A DNA stretch of 7,396 bases from Ruminococcus sp. (GCA_003446315.1 DMBA01000055.1:1-7396); one strand, 5' to 3'; shown: positions 1 through 7,003, numbered from the stretch's first letter. Notes: generated from the sequence alone by a model not told the origin. Numbers and translations: made by a program.

Positions 1-110
1 TTGAAAAAGTTGGATCAAAACTTTTATTTCGCCTTCGGCGTGCTTTCCTTGCGCTGTTAGAAGCTGCATAAAAATACATACGCACATATGTCATTTTATA
101 TGCGCAAGAT

Positions 111-161
111 AAGCCGATTTCTCGCAATCCAATCATAAAATCGAACGCAAAAAATCGGCTT
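111..161. repeat. Inverted repeat, 10-bp perfect arms, 31-base loop
   Basis: AAGCCGATTT (111-120) is the exact reverse complement of AAATCGGCTT (152-161). The loop is long and neither side is followed by a T-run, so a standard intrinsic terminator is unlikely. It lies about 105 bp beyond the SulP stop codon and could be an RNA 3'-end structure, a protein site or a degenerate intergenic repeat. No function can be assigned. Confidence 0.5.
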
Positions 162-180
162 AACATGCAATTTTCGGGTT

Positions 181-219
181 CAAAAACAGGCATTTCACCC
201 TTATTTTTCCGTTTGCCTG
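181..219 (-). terminator. Weak candidate terminator downstream of the SulP gene
   Basis: On the minus strand CAGGCA (219-214) can pair with TGCCTG (192-187), followed directly by TTTTTG (186-181). The stem is only 6 bp and the loop is about 21 bases, so it is far from ideal. It is listed because it is the only stem plus T-run within 100 bases after the SulP stop codon. Confidence 0.3.
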
Positions 220-265
220 TCTTTTCGCTGCTTTTCGCTGCTTTTGTGCAGAACCGGCTGCTTTT

Positions 266-2467
266 TCATTCTTTTTCCGGTTTTTGATAAAAAGCCTGTA
301 TGATTTCGGCATATTCCGGATGCACCTGCTCCAGATGCCGCAAAGAATCCTGCCGGTACTGCATCAGCGTTTTATAAAGCGCCGGATCCACATCCTGCAA
401 AGTCGCTTCATAGTTCCTGTTATATTCCTGAACCGCCTCTGCCGCCTTCGGATTGTTCCGCATCAGGCGCAGTGCCAGTTTCATGCGGCGGGCTTCAATC
501 GCTTCTTCGATCTCCGATTCTTTCAGGTGCAGTTTCTCCGAAAGTTCCCGGATATGGGTCTGCAAATGCGTCAAAAGCTCTTCCTGATCGGAGTCACTGA
601 CATCATTCCAGACTCCTTTTGCGCGTAAAATCCCCGATAACTGCGCTTCCGGTTCGGCAGTCTCGTCAATATTTTTCAGCAGTGCTGCTGTATATTGCTC
701 CATCTCCTCCTCGGCATGCACACCAAATGCCCATTCGAATTCCATGCGCGTGGGGTTGCCCGCCGCAGATACCGTTTTCTCCGTATCTGCGTGTATTTCG
801 TCATATTCCAATTGATAAGGCGGTTCAAATCCGGCATTTTTCAGCGCTGCCGGAACCGTGCGGCGCACATAACCGTTTTCGACCCATCCGGCAAGTCCCA
901 GCTCCCGGAACCGGTCGTTCACCGCGCCGATATGCGATGCAAAATACAGCGAAATTCCACGCTGATTCAGTGATTTCCGGAATGCTTCCAGCCGGTCTGC
1001 CGCCGTGATATCCAGTGTGCACACGGCACCGGAATCCACCACGATGCATTCTGTATCCGGCTGCAAAGCCTGCTCCAGATCATTCACAAGCAAATGGACA
1101 TTCGCAAAGTATAAATTGCTCGAAAAACGGTACAAAATCACATGTTTGACCGGCACGGCATATGTATTGCGCTCCAGACTGTGAAAGCCTTCATGTCCGG
1201 GGATCACGCCCAGAAATGACCGCTTCGGATTCGCCGTTTTCAGCACCAGCGAAATAAACGAAAGCAGTACACCGATCACGACACCGGCAACCGTTCCGAA
1301 CAATAAAACGCCGAAAAATGCGCCCAAAAAGATCAAAAGCTCCTTTTTATCCTGCCGGAACAGCCGGTGCGCAAAGTCAAATTCAACTGCACCCAGCAAT
1401 GCAGAAATCACGATCGCCGTCAGAACCGGAACTGGCAAATATCCGATAAAACCCGTACAAAACAGCAAAATCAGCACCATTGTACCCGATGCTGCAAGCG
1501 ACATCACCTGCGATTTTCCGCCGTATTGCTCCCCCATCGCCGTGCGCGATACGGAGCCGTTTACCGGACAGCACCCCGTCAGGCACGCCGATAAATTGCA
1601 CAGCCCACACACCAGAATCTCCCGGTTTTCATTCAGCTTATAATTGTTTTTCTGCGCAAAACTCTGCGATGCAAGCAGCGTTTCTGTCATGATGACCGCC
1701 GCAACCGTCAGGCTCGATGTCAGCAGATCCGTGATATTTTCCAGTGTGAACTGCGGAAAATGCCACGCCGGCAGCCCCGCCGGTACTGCATCCAGCAGCT
1801 TCACACCGTGCTGTGCTGCCAGTCCGGTATAGCCAAGCACGGCTCCCGCCAGCATCACCACAACTGCCATCGGCAGCTTCGGACAGAGCTTTTTGCCAAG
1901 CAATAACACAGCAAGTGCTGCCGTTCCGTATAGCATTGACGGCAAATTGAACTGCGTCCTGCATACCGCTGCGATATGCGCCAGCAGCTCCGGCAGCTCT
2001 CCCGTTCCGCTGCTGCCGCCCAGTACCTTCGGAATCTGCATCAGAATGATCGTTGTGCAGATGCCGCTGATAAATCCGCCCATCACCGGCGCGGAAATAT
2101 ACGCAGCAAGCCTTCCTGCCCGCAGCAGCGCAAATAACAATAGCCAGAATCCCACCAGCAGCGTCAGAAACGGTACCAGCGAGATCGCTTCCGGTGAGCC
2201 CGCTGCGATCCCCTGCGCCGCCAGAAATGCCCCCACAAGCGCTGCCGGTGCAGCATCAACTCCAAAAATAAACTGCGGCGACCCCGACAGCAATCCGAAT
2301 ATCAGGATCGGAAAAATTGAGCCATACAGCCCATATGCTGCCGGAAGCCCCGCAATCTGTGCATATCCCATTGAGATCGGAATCGAAACAAGCGCAATAA
2401 TCATGCCCGTGAAGATATCACGCGGCATCGTTTTTGCGGATTTGCCTGTTATCATATGTTCGGTCAC
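266..2467 (-). CDS. SulP-family anion transporter with STAS domain and long C-terminal extension
   Basis: This is an inner-membrane anion carrier of the SLC26/SulP family, whose members move sulfate, bicarbonate or other anions. The substrate here cannot be told. Residues about 20-410 form the hydrophobic transport domain, with the family signature around 29-53 (IPISMGYAQIAGLPAAYGLY) and the PVNGSVSRTA motif near 301-310. Residues about 436-540 fit a cytoplasmic STAS domain. Residues 541-733 are a charged, probably helical tail that most SulP proteins lack; the usual length is about 500-600. Five cysteines (287, 290, 295, 299, 300) cluster just before the PVNGS motif. The start is uncertain: the GTG at 2467 sits only 2 bases from AGGG (2470-2473), while the ATG at 2455 sits 14 bases away. 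The gene lies 108 bp after the dehydratase-like gene and may be co-transcribed. A TGCTATAGA string (2529-2537) in that gap resembles an extended -10, but no -35 box is visible. Confidence 0.93.
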   Translation of the reverse strand: MTEHMITGKSAKTMPRDIFTGMIIALVSIPISMGYAQIAGLPAAYGLYGSIFPILIFGLLSGSPQFIFGVDAAPAALVGAFLAAQGIAAGSPEAISLVPFLTLLVGFWLLLFALLRAGRLAAYISAPVMGGFISGICTTIILMQIPKVLGGSSGTGELPELLAHIAAVCRTQFNLPSMLYGTAALAVLLLGKKLCPKLPMAVVVMLAGAVLGYTGLAAQHGVKLLDAVPAGLPAWHFPQFTLENITDLLTSSLTVAAVIMTETLLASQSFAQKNNYKLNENREILVCGLCNLSACLTGCCPVNGSVSRTAMGEQYGGKSQVMSLAASGTMVLILLFCTGFIGYLPVPVLTAIVISALLGAVEFDFAHRLFRQDKKELLIFLGAFFGVLLFGTVAGVVIGVLLSFISLVLKTANPKRSFLGVIPGHEGFHSLERNTYAVPVKHVILYRFSSNLYFANVHLLVNDLEQALQPDTECIVVDSGAVCTLDITAADRLEAFRKSLNQRGISLYFASHIGAVNDRFRELGLAGWVENGYVRRTVPAALKNAGFEPPYQLEYDEIHADTEKTVSAAGNPTRMEFEWAFGVHAEEEMEQYTAALLKNIDETAEPEAQLSGILRAKGVWNDVSDSDQEELLTHLQTHIRELSEKLHLKESEIEEAIEARRMKLALRLMRNNPKAAEAVQEYNRNYEATLQDVDPALYKTLMQYRQDSLRHLEQVHPEYAEIIQAFYQKPEKE

Positions 2468-2575
2468 ATCCCTATCATCGTAAATACATCATTTTCTGCA
2501 AATGGTTCCTGTACCCGTGCATCGGTTTTCTATAGCAGATCAGGGAGATTTCGCAGTCTGCATCTCGTGCCCCCT

Positions 2576-3763
2576 TTATATTCCTTCGTCTGCATTCATC
2601 AGCATGCGTGCCCGGTTGTAGGCGTTGACGGGGCTGAGACTGGAATCCGCATCAATGCTCACGATCTGTCCGCCGCATTTGCGCTGCAAGGAGGCATATA
2701 AGCCCCGCCCGATCACATGATTCGGCATGCACCCAAACGGTTGGATCGCAAGCACCTTCTTGCAGCCGTGCAGAATGTAGCCAGCCGATTCTGTCGCAAT
2801 CAGCCAGCCGTCCCCGATCGCGGCTTCAAACCGTACCTTGCCTGCAACTTCTGCTTTCAGCGTGTGCAGCGTCGGCAATGTGAAAAAGCCCGCTGCTGCA
2901 ATCGCTGCGATCATCTTCTTTTGCAGCTTCTCCAGTACCGCACCGATCGCACGGTATCCTGCCGCTTCTGCCGGATTGCCTGCATGCGCCAAATGGGAAT
3001 CTATGTAGTACAGCACATACCACGACAAGCCGTTCGTGAAGCTCTCACAGCCCGAATCTTCCAGAAACTGCACCATATCCCAGTTGCCGAGCGCACAGTA
3101 TTTCGTGTACAGCTCCCCGACAATCCCGATACGGCGCTTTTTTTCTCCCGTGCGCGGGATCGCGGCGAAATCGGCTGTGATCTCCGAAAAACGACGCAGC
3201 ATCACGGAAATCTTTAGATTCCGGAAGGCTTTCAGCTCGCTGCCGAGTATGCCGTACCATTTGTCACGGCAGCGGTTCGCTGCGCCCGCTTCCCGCTCAT
3301 ACGGCCGCACCTGCTGCGTCAGAATCAGCAGCAGGTCACCGTAAAATAATGCGAAAAATGCACGCCAGACCATCTCCGGCGATACGCCGATCTGGTTGCC
3401 TTCGTCAATGTGACGCAGATTCAGCGTCATGACCCTGACCTGCGGAAAACCTGCCTTCTTCACCGCTTTCCGCAGCATCTCTGTGTAATTGGAGCCGCGG
3501 CAGGCATCTCCTACGGACGGCATCAGCAAACGGGTGTGTTCCAGATCAAATTTGCCGCTTTGCAGCGCTGCGATCATCTGCCCGGTGTTCAATATGCAGG
3601 GATAACACATGTCATTGTGCACATAGCGCAGTCCCACACCCGTCACGTTCCGGCGATTGTTCAGGATCACCGGCTGATATTCACGGGAATAAAATGCATA
3701 TTTCATCAGCGGAAAATGTGCATCCAGCAGCGCCGGGATCAGCAGGTTTTCTTTGTATTTCAT
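2576..3763 (-). CDS. 2-hydroxyacyl-CoA dehydratase/activase-related protein (DUF2229-type), stand-alone
   Basis: This 395-residue protein resembles the C-terminal component of the large 2-hydroxyacyl-CoA dehydratase activase-related proteins of Clostridia. Family-like signatures are HNDMCYPCILNTGQ (50-61, with Cys53 and Cys56), MPSVGDACRGSNY (81-93, Cys88), GDGWLIATE (317-325) and AIQPFGCMPNHVIGRG (339-354, Cys345), then a VSIDADSSLSPVN tail. Relatives bind iron-sulfur clusters through such cysteines, and the whole family is poorly characterised; no substrate can be assigned. No ASKHA-type ATPase activase domain and no large partner subunit is encoded in the window, although relatives are often fused to, or adjacent to, such a part. 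The ATG lies one base after the stop of the upstream lipoprotein gene, and AAAGGA (3769-3774) overlaps that gene's end with 5-base spacing, so translation is probably coupled. Confidence 0.85.
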   Translation of the reverse strand: MKYKENLLIPALLDAHFPLMKYAFYSREYQPVILNNRRNVTGVGLRYVHNDMCYPCILNTGQMIAALQSGKFDLEHTRLLMPSVGDACRGSNYTEMLRKAVKKAGFPQVRVMTLNLRHIDEGNQIGVSPEMVWRAFFALFYGDLLLILTQQVRPYEREAGAANRCRDKWYGILGSELKAFRNLKISVMLRRFSEITADFAAIPRTGEKKRRIGIVGELYTKYCALGNWDMVQFLEDSGCESFTNGLSWYVLYYIDSHLAHAGNPAEAAGYRAIGAVLEKLQKKMIAAIAAAGFFTLPTLHTLKAEVAGKVRFEAAIGDGWLIATESAGYILHGCKKVLAIQPFGCMPNHVIGRGLYASLQRKCGGQIVSIDADSSLSPVNAYNRARMLMNADEGI

Positions 3764-3764
3764 G

Positions 3765-4643
3765 TCATTCCTTTGTTTGTGTGCAGGTCAGCGATGCGCC
3801 GTCACTGACAACAGTCACGGTTCCGTCATTCGTATAATATGCCTCAACTCCGCGCTTTTGCAGTGTCTCAACTGTCGATGAATCGGCATATTCCTTATTC
3901 GAACAGCATACAACGGATACTTTCGGCGCAAATGTATCCAGAAACTGCTCTGTCGTGGGCAGATAATGCCCGTGATACGGGAATTTCAGAAAATCGACCT
4001 CGCCCAGCTTCAACGCCATCAGCTCTTGCTGCCGCGCTTCTTCTGCATCGCCCGCAAACAGGAATTTCTGATTCCCGTGCTGTAAATACAGACACAGCGA
4101 AAAATCATTTTCTTCGTTCTTCCCGTAATCCGTTTCATTCGCCGCAAATAACCGGAATGACGCATCATCTGCTGTCCATTCCACCTTCTGCTGCGCCGGT
4201 ACCGACGTGATCGTGTTCTGATTCGCTGACGCTTTCTGTATGAAACTCAGGTATTCATCAGAATCCGATTTGTAATCCGGTACATAAATATTGCGGACTT
4301 TCAGGCGGTTCAATACCCGCGCTGCGCCGCCGACATGGTCTTTGTCAAAATGCGTGATGATGAGATTGTCAATCGTGTCAATCTCCTGCGCTGTCAGAAA
4401 TTTCTCGATCTCTTTGCCGTCGCCTTTGTTGCCGGTGTCGATCACCGTCACTGTGTTCGCTGTCTGTAATACCATTGCGTCTGCTTTTCCGACATCAAAT
4501 ACGGTCAGTGTTACTTTGCCGGTCACCGGTATGCCGGACGCGCTGCTTCCGCCTGCCTGCTGCGTACATCCCGCAACCGTCAGTGCAGCAATCAGTCCTG
4601 CGATCCCGGCTGTGCATTTGCGGATCAGTTTCTGAATCTGCAT
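3765..4643 (-). CDS. ComEC/Rec2-like metallo-beta-lactamase-fold lipoprotein
   Basis: A probable exported, lipid-anchored hydrolase of 292 residues. The N-terminus has basic residues, a hydrophobic stretch and a lipobox ending VAGC (lipidated Cys26), followed by a Ser/Gly-rich linker. The metallo-hydrolase core begins near residue 44. It has FDVGKADA (49-56), VIDTGNKGDGKE, the metal motif THFDKDHVGG (His98, Asp100, Asp102, His103), FAGDAEE (Asp198) and FPYHGHY (His224). The order matches the C-terminal domain of the DNA-uptake protein ComEC, but the ComEC membrane channel is absent. ComEC usually reads HHG at the last motif, whereas here it is YHG. The substrate is unknown; nucleic acid or a phosphodiester is possible. 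The ATG at 4643 is preferred because AAGGAGG (4653-4659) lies 9 bases upstream; an ATG at 4649 would have only 3 bases. It is coupled to the following dehydratase-like gene. Confidence 0.9.
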   Translation of the reverse strand: MQIQKLIRKCTAGIAGLIAALTVAGCTQQAGGSSASGIPVTGKVTLTVFDVGKADAMVLQTANTVTVIDTGNKGDGKEIEKFLTAQEIDTIDNLIITHFDKDHVGGAARVLNRLKVRNIYVPDYKSDSDEYLSFIQKASANQNTITSVPAQQKVEWTADDASFRLFAANETDYGKNEENDFSLCLYLQHGNQKFLFAGDAEEARQQELMALKLGEVDFLKFPYHGHYLPTTEQFLDTFAPKVSVVCCSNKEYADSSTVETLQKRGVEAYYTNDGTVTVVSDGASLTCTQTKE

Positions 4644-4652
4644 CGTCATACT

Positions 4653-4659
4653 CCTCCTT
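4653..4659 (-). promoter_or_regulatory. Strong ribosome binding site deciding the lipoprotein start
   Basis: AAGGAGG on the minus strand is a near-perfect Shine-Dalgarno. Spacing is 9 bases to the ATG at 4643 and 3 bases to the ATG at 4649, which favours the inner start. Confidence 0.75.
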
Positions 4660-4673
4660 CGGTATATGGTACT

Positions 4674-4702
4674 ACTATTGTATATCGTCTGGCTGAAATC
4701 AA
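4674..4702 (-). promoter_or_regulatory. Weak possible promoter before the lipoprotein gene
   Basis: TTGATT (4702-4697) and AATAGT (4679-4674) are 17 bases apart on the minus strand, in the 74-bp gap between the methyltransferase and lipoprotein genes. AATAGT matches only 4 of 6 positions of TATAAT. A better -10 match, TACAAT (4682-4677), would have 14-base spacing. An internal promoter is plausible, but read-through from the upstream operon is not excluded, since no terminator is visible after the methyltransferase stop. Confidence 0.25.
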
Positions 4703-4723
4703 GTTGAAATATCCCGCAGGATG

Positions 4724-5527
4724 TTATGCTTCCGGATCTTTCTTTTTCAGCACGGCAAGCGCTGCATAATGCTGCACATCAAATTCTTCCGGTGCGATCC
4801 GTTCCAGCAGCGCTGTGTGCTCTGCTTCCCATGCGGTCAACGCTTCCGGTGAGAGCGATGCCCCGACACCCCGGCATGCCTTCATTCTGCCGTGCCATGC
4901 GGCTCTGGTGAAATGTACCGGCAGATCATATTCTGCATGCTCTGCAAGCGTAAAATAATCATATGTGACATCCGGTATCCAGATCGGCTTGCGCGTTTCG
5001 CCGCCGCCTGTCCAGCTCGGATTGTATTTCAGGGCAAGCGCTTCGCTCTGTCCGGCAATCTCGTCTTCATACGGCAGCCATGCCATATACAAAAGCAGCA
5101 GCGTGCCGCCCGGTTTCAGCATCCGTGCAAGCTCCGGCACGACCTTCTTGTGGTCAAAATACCAGAAACACTGACAGGCTGTGATGACATCAAAGCTCGC
5201 ATCCGGAAAATCAGTCTCCTCTGCGGATGCGGCACGAAAATCTATCTCCATGCCCGCTTCTTCTGCCATCCGCTTTGCCTGTGCGATCTGCTCCGGTGAA
5301 ATGTCAGTGCCGCACCACGATGCACCGTATGCATACATATTCCGCGGCAAAACGCCCGTTCCCGTGCCGAGATCCAGCACCTTCTGTCCTTTGATGCAAA
5401 GTCCTCTTTTGACAATATTTTCATAAAATACAGGCGGGTAAATATCACGGAATTTTGCGTAATCTTCCGATGTTCTGCCCCAGTCAAATGCCTTTCCGCC
5501 GTCTATATTCTGCTTCTGTATCAACAT
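4724..5527 (-). CDS. Class I SAM-dependent methyltransferase
   Basis: A 267-residue soluble methyltransferase of the Methyltransf_11/UbiE-like type. The SAM-binding Rossmann core shows motif I VLDLGTGTG (50-58), an acidic residue at the end of strand 2 (GTDIS, Asp75), and FPDASFDVITACQCFWYFD (107-125) followed by the LKPGG turn (137-141). The C-terminal half, with IPDVTYDYF and WHGRMKACRGVGASL (211-225), resembles a conserved set of uncharacterised Clostridial and Bacillus methyltransferases. The substrate is unknown; small-molecule methylation is likelier than rRNA or DNA because no nucleic-acid-binding domain is seen. The frame stays open upstream to 5662 but that part overlaps the LysR gene. 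The ATG at 5527 is chosen because AAAGGA (5534-5539) lies 6 bases before it and the protein then starts like its relatives. It begins 20 bp after the LysR stop and is probably in the same transcript. Confidence 0.92.
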   Translation of the reverse strand: MLIQKQNIDGGKAFDWGRTSEDYAKFRDIYPPVFYENIVKRGLCIKGQKVLDLGTGTGVLPRNMYAYGASWCGTDISPEQIAQAKRMAEEAGMEIDFRAASAEETDFPDASFDVITACQCFWYFDHKKVVPELARMLKPGGTLLLLYMAWLPYEDEIAGQSEALALKYNPSWTGGGETRKPIWIPDVTYDYFTLAEHAEYDLPVHFTRAAWHGRMKACRGVGASLSPEALTAWEAEHTALLERIAPEEFDVQHYAALAVLKKKDPEA

Positions 5528-5547
5528 GTTTGTTCCTTTCCGGGACA

Positions 5548-6525
5548 TCAGCCGCCCATGCGCCATGTCCCTACATCTACCAATTGTTTCAATAATAATG
5601 CATATGCCGATGCCGCTTTCGGTAAAAATGAATTCTTGCGGGAAATCAGCGAAATGCTGCACAATGCAAGATCATCCGGAAGCGGATAGTAATTCGGGTG
5701 CTCCCGAAAATTGCCGTAATAAATCAGAGAATCCGGCAGCAGCCCGACTCCCATATTCGCACAGACAAACGAATACACCGTTTCGATCGTCTGCACGCTG
5801 TATTCGATCTTCGGCGTGAACCCGCATTGCCGGCAGACGGCATTCAGTGCTTCACGGTCATATTCGCCTGCATTCGCTGCCACAAACGGCTCCTCCGCAG
5901 CACAGGAAAGATCAATCGGCGGCTGCCGCAGAAAACGCGGCGTTGCTTTGATGATATCCTCCGCTGTCAGCGGCTCCGGCAGACGCTCCGTCATCGGATT
6001 TGATGCCGCTGCCGCAAGATACAGCCGTTCCTCTGCAAGCGCTTCTACATGAAACTGCTTCTCCTCAAATCCGCCGGAACCGATCGCAAAATCAATCTCG
6101 CCTGCTAAGAGCATATCGCAGAGCTGCCGCATATCTGCTTCCCGGATCGTCAGATGGATCCCCGGATATTTGGCGTGAAATGCTGCAATGCTCCGCGCAA
6201 GCAGACAGCGCACCCGGAACGAGGATGCGCCGATCCGTACCGTTCCCGTTTCCATTCCCATCAGATCGGAAAGCGCATTGTTCATGTTTTCTTCCATCGC
6301 AAGGAGCTTCCGCGCCCATTCCACATATAGCTCCCCTGCATCCGTCAGACGGATCGGTGTCACGGAACGGTCAAACAGCTTCACATTCAACTGCTTCTCT
6401 AAACTGTGGATAAACTGGCTGAGCGAGGGCTGCGTGACATACAGCTTTTCCGCAGCCTTCGATATACTTTGACTCTCTGCAACGGCGATCACATATGTGA
6501 GCTGCTGTGTGGTCAACTGTGTCAC
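5548..6525 (-). CDS. LysR-family transcriptional regulator
   Basis: A 325-residue LysR-type regulator. Residues about 5-65 form the winged helix-turn-helix (LTYVIAVAESQSISKAAEKLYVTQPSLSQFIHSLEKQL), followed by a linker helix and a periplasmic-binding-protein-like effector domain from about 93 to 315 (TVRIGASSF, LLAGEIDFAIG). Length is normal for the family. The effector is unknown. LysR genes are often transcribed away from their target, but this one lies in line between the MarR gene (37 bp) and the methyltransferase (20 bp), so the local operon could be its target or merely its transport unit. Two starts compete: the GTG at 6525 is 2 bases after GGAAGG, while a TTG at 6516 is 8 bases after AAGGGAG (6525-6531) and would give a typical LysR N-terminus, three residues shorter. 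Confidence 0.93.
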   Translation of the reverse strand: MTQLTTQQLTYVIAVAESQSISKAAEKLYVTQPSLSQFIHSLEKQLNVKLFDRSVTPIRLTDAGELYVEWARKLLAMEENMNNALSDLMGMETGTVRIGASSFRVRCLLARSIAAFHAKYPGIHLTIREADMRQLCDMLLAGEIDFAIGSGGFEEKQFHVEALAEERLYLAAAASNPMTERLPEPLTAEDIIKATPRFLRQPPIDLSCAAEEPFVAANAGEYDREALNAVCRQCGFTPKIEYSVQTIETVYSFVCANMGVGLLPDSLIYYGNFREHPNYYPLPDDLALCSISLISRKNSFLPKAASAYALLLKQLVDVGTWRMGG

Positions 6526-6535
6526 TCCCTTCCGT

Positions 6536-6560
6536 TTCGCAGAGTCTTCTCTCCCGCGAA
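6536..6560 (-). other. Hairpin in the MarR-LysR gap
   Basis: On the minus strand TTCGC-GGG-AGAG-AAGA-CTCT-GCGAA can fold into a 9-bp stem (5 plus 4) with a GGG bulge and a four-base loop. It fills most of the 37-bp gap and ends just before the LysR Shine-Dalgarno. There is no T-run, so it is not a terminator. It might mark an RNA processing or translation-control site, but it is short enough to arise by chance. Confidence 0.35.
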
Positions 6561-6562
6561 TC

Positions 6563-7003
6563 TTATTCTTCCATCGTGTGCAGCAGCTTATACAGCAAAC
6601 GGTACAGCATCAGCGCTTCCTGCGGGTCTAATCGGATACAGCTCCCGATCTGCTTCGGAATCGCTGCCGCTTCTGCCTGAAGCGCCCTGCCCTTGTCTGT
6701 CAGCGCTGCGATCAGAACCCGTTCGTCTTCTGCACTCCGCCTGCGCGTGATGTAGCCTTTTTGCTCCAGATGCTTCAAGACCGGTGTCAGGGTGCCGGAA
6801 TCCAGATATAACCGTTCTCCCAGTTCCTTCACCGAAACTGACTGCATCTCCCAGAAGACCATCATGGCCACATACTGCGTGTATGTCAGTCCCACAGCAT
6901 CCAGAAACGGACGGTATTTCTTGATGACTTCCCGTGAACACGCATAAAGCGGAAAGCATAGCTGCCTTTCGAGCTTCAAATCTTCATATGCCTCATCCGG
7001 CAT
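6563..7003 (-). CDS. MarR-family regulator, OhrR-like (organic peroxide sensor)
   Basis: A 146-residue winged-helix dimer of the MarR family, closest by eye to OhrR, a repressor that senses organic hydroperoxides through a reactive N-terminal cysteine. QLCFPLYACSREVIKKYRPFLDAVGLTYTQY (14-44) carries Cys16, aligning with Bacillus subtilis Cys15, and Tyr30 and Tyr41, aligning with its Tyr29 and Tyr40. The recognition and wing part reads LGERLYLDSGTLTPVLKHLE then RRRSAEDER (61-95), which is OhrR-typical. Extra cysteines at 22 and 122 are present; Cys122 lies near the position of the resolving cysteine in two-Cys OhrR proteins such as that of Xanthomonas. No ohr peroxidase gene lies in the window. 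The ATG at 7003 has GGGGAG (7013-7018) 9 bases upstream. It lies 43 bp after the TSCPD gene and an OhrR-like palindrome sits at the operon promoter, suggesting autoregulation. Confidence 0.92.
   Translation of the reverse strand: MPDEAYEDLKLERQLCFPLYACSREVIKKYRPFLDAVGLTYTQYVAMMVFWEMQSVSVKELGERLYLDSGTLTPVLKHLEQKGYITRRRSAEDERVLIAALTDKGRALQAEAAAIPKQIGSCIRLDPQEALMLYRLLYKLLHTMEE

Larger units (their letters stand above)
1..265. other. Intergenic region left of the SulP gene; no gene supported
   Basis: This AT-rich stretch has no open frame with a start codon, ribosome binding site and recognisable protein. It holds a weak terminator candidate (181-219), a long-loop inverted repeat (111-161), a short GC hairpin CGCC-TTC-GGCG (30-40) and near-tandem copies of cttttcgctg (221-240, with a partial third at 241-246). 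The first 20 bases, around the string GATCCAACTTTTTC on the minus strand, look like the edge of a noncoding intergenic element, cut by the window end. A TATAAA string on the minus strand (95-100) lacks a fitting -35 box. Confidence 0.6.

Noticed and set aside
1..60. Open frame on the plus strand from base 1 ending in TAG at 58-60, possibly the tail of a gene
   Set aside because: It is only 19 codons, gives no protein signature, and overlaps what looks like a noncoding intergenic element.
221..246. Near-tandem cttttcgctg copies as a functional repeat array
   Set aside because: There are only two full copies and one partial copy of a low-complexity 10-mer.
1893..2483. 196-codon open frame on the plus strand opposite the SulP gene
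   Set aside because: It is a mirror of a membrane protein's codon pattern, has no recognisable domain, and lies fully opposite a well-supported gene.
2494..2575. Terminator between the dehydratase-like gene and the SulP gene
   Set aside because: A GAGAT/ATCTC stem with an inner GCAG/CTGC is possible, but no T-run follows it.
4661..4687. Repeated GTATAT strings before the lipoprotein gene as an operator
   Set aside because: The inverted arrangement matches at only 5 of 7 positions, no better than expected in AT-rich DNA.
5528..5662. Upstream extension of the methyltransferase frame
   Set aside because: It overlaps the end of the LysR gene, has no family resemblance, and a good ribosome binding site precedes the inner ATG at 5527.
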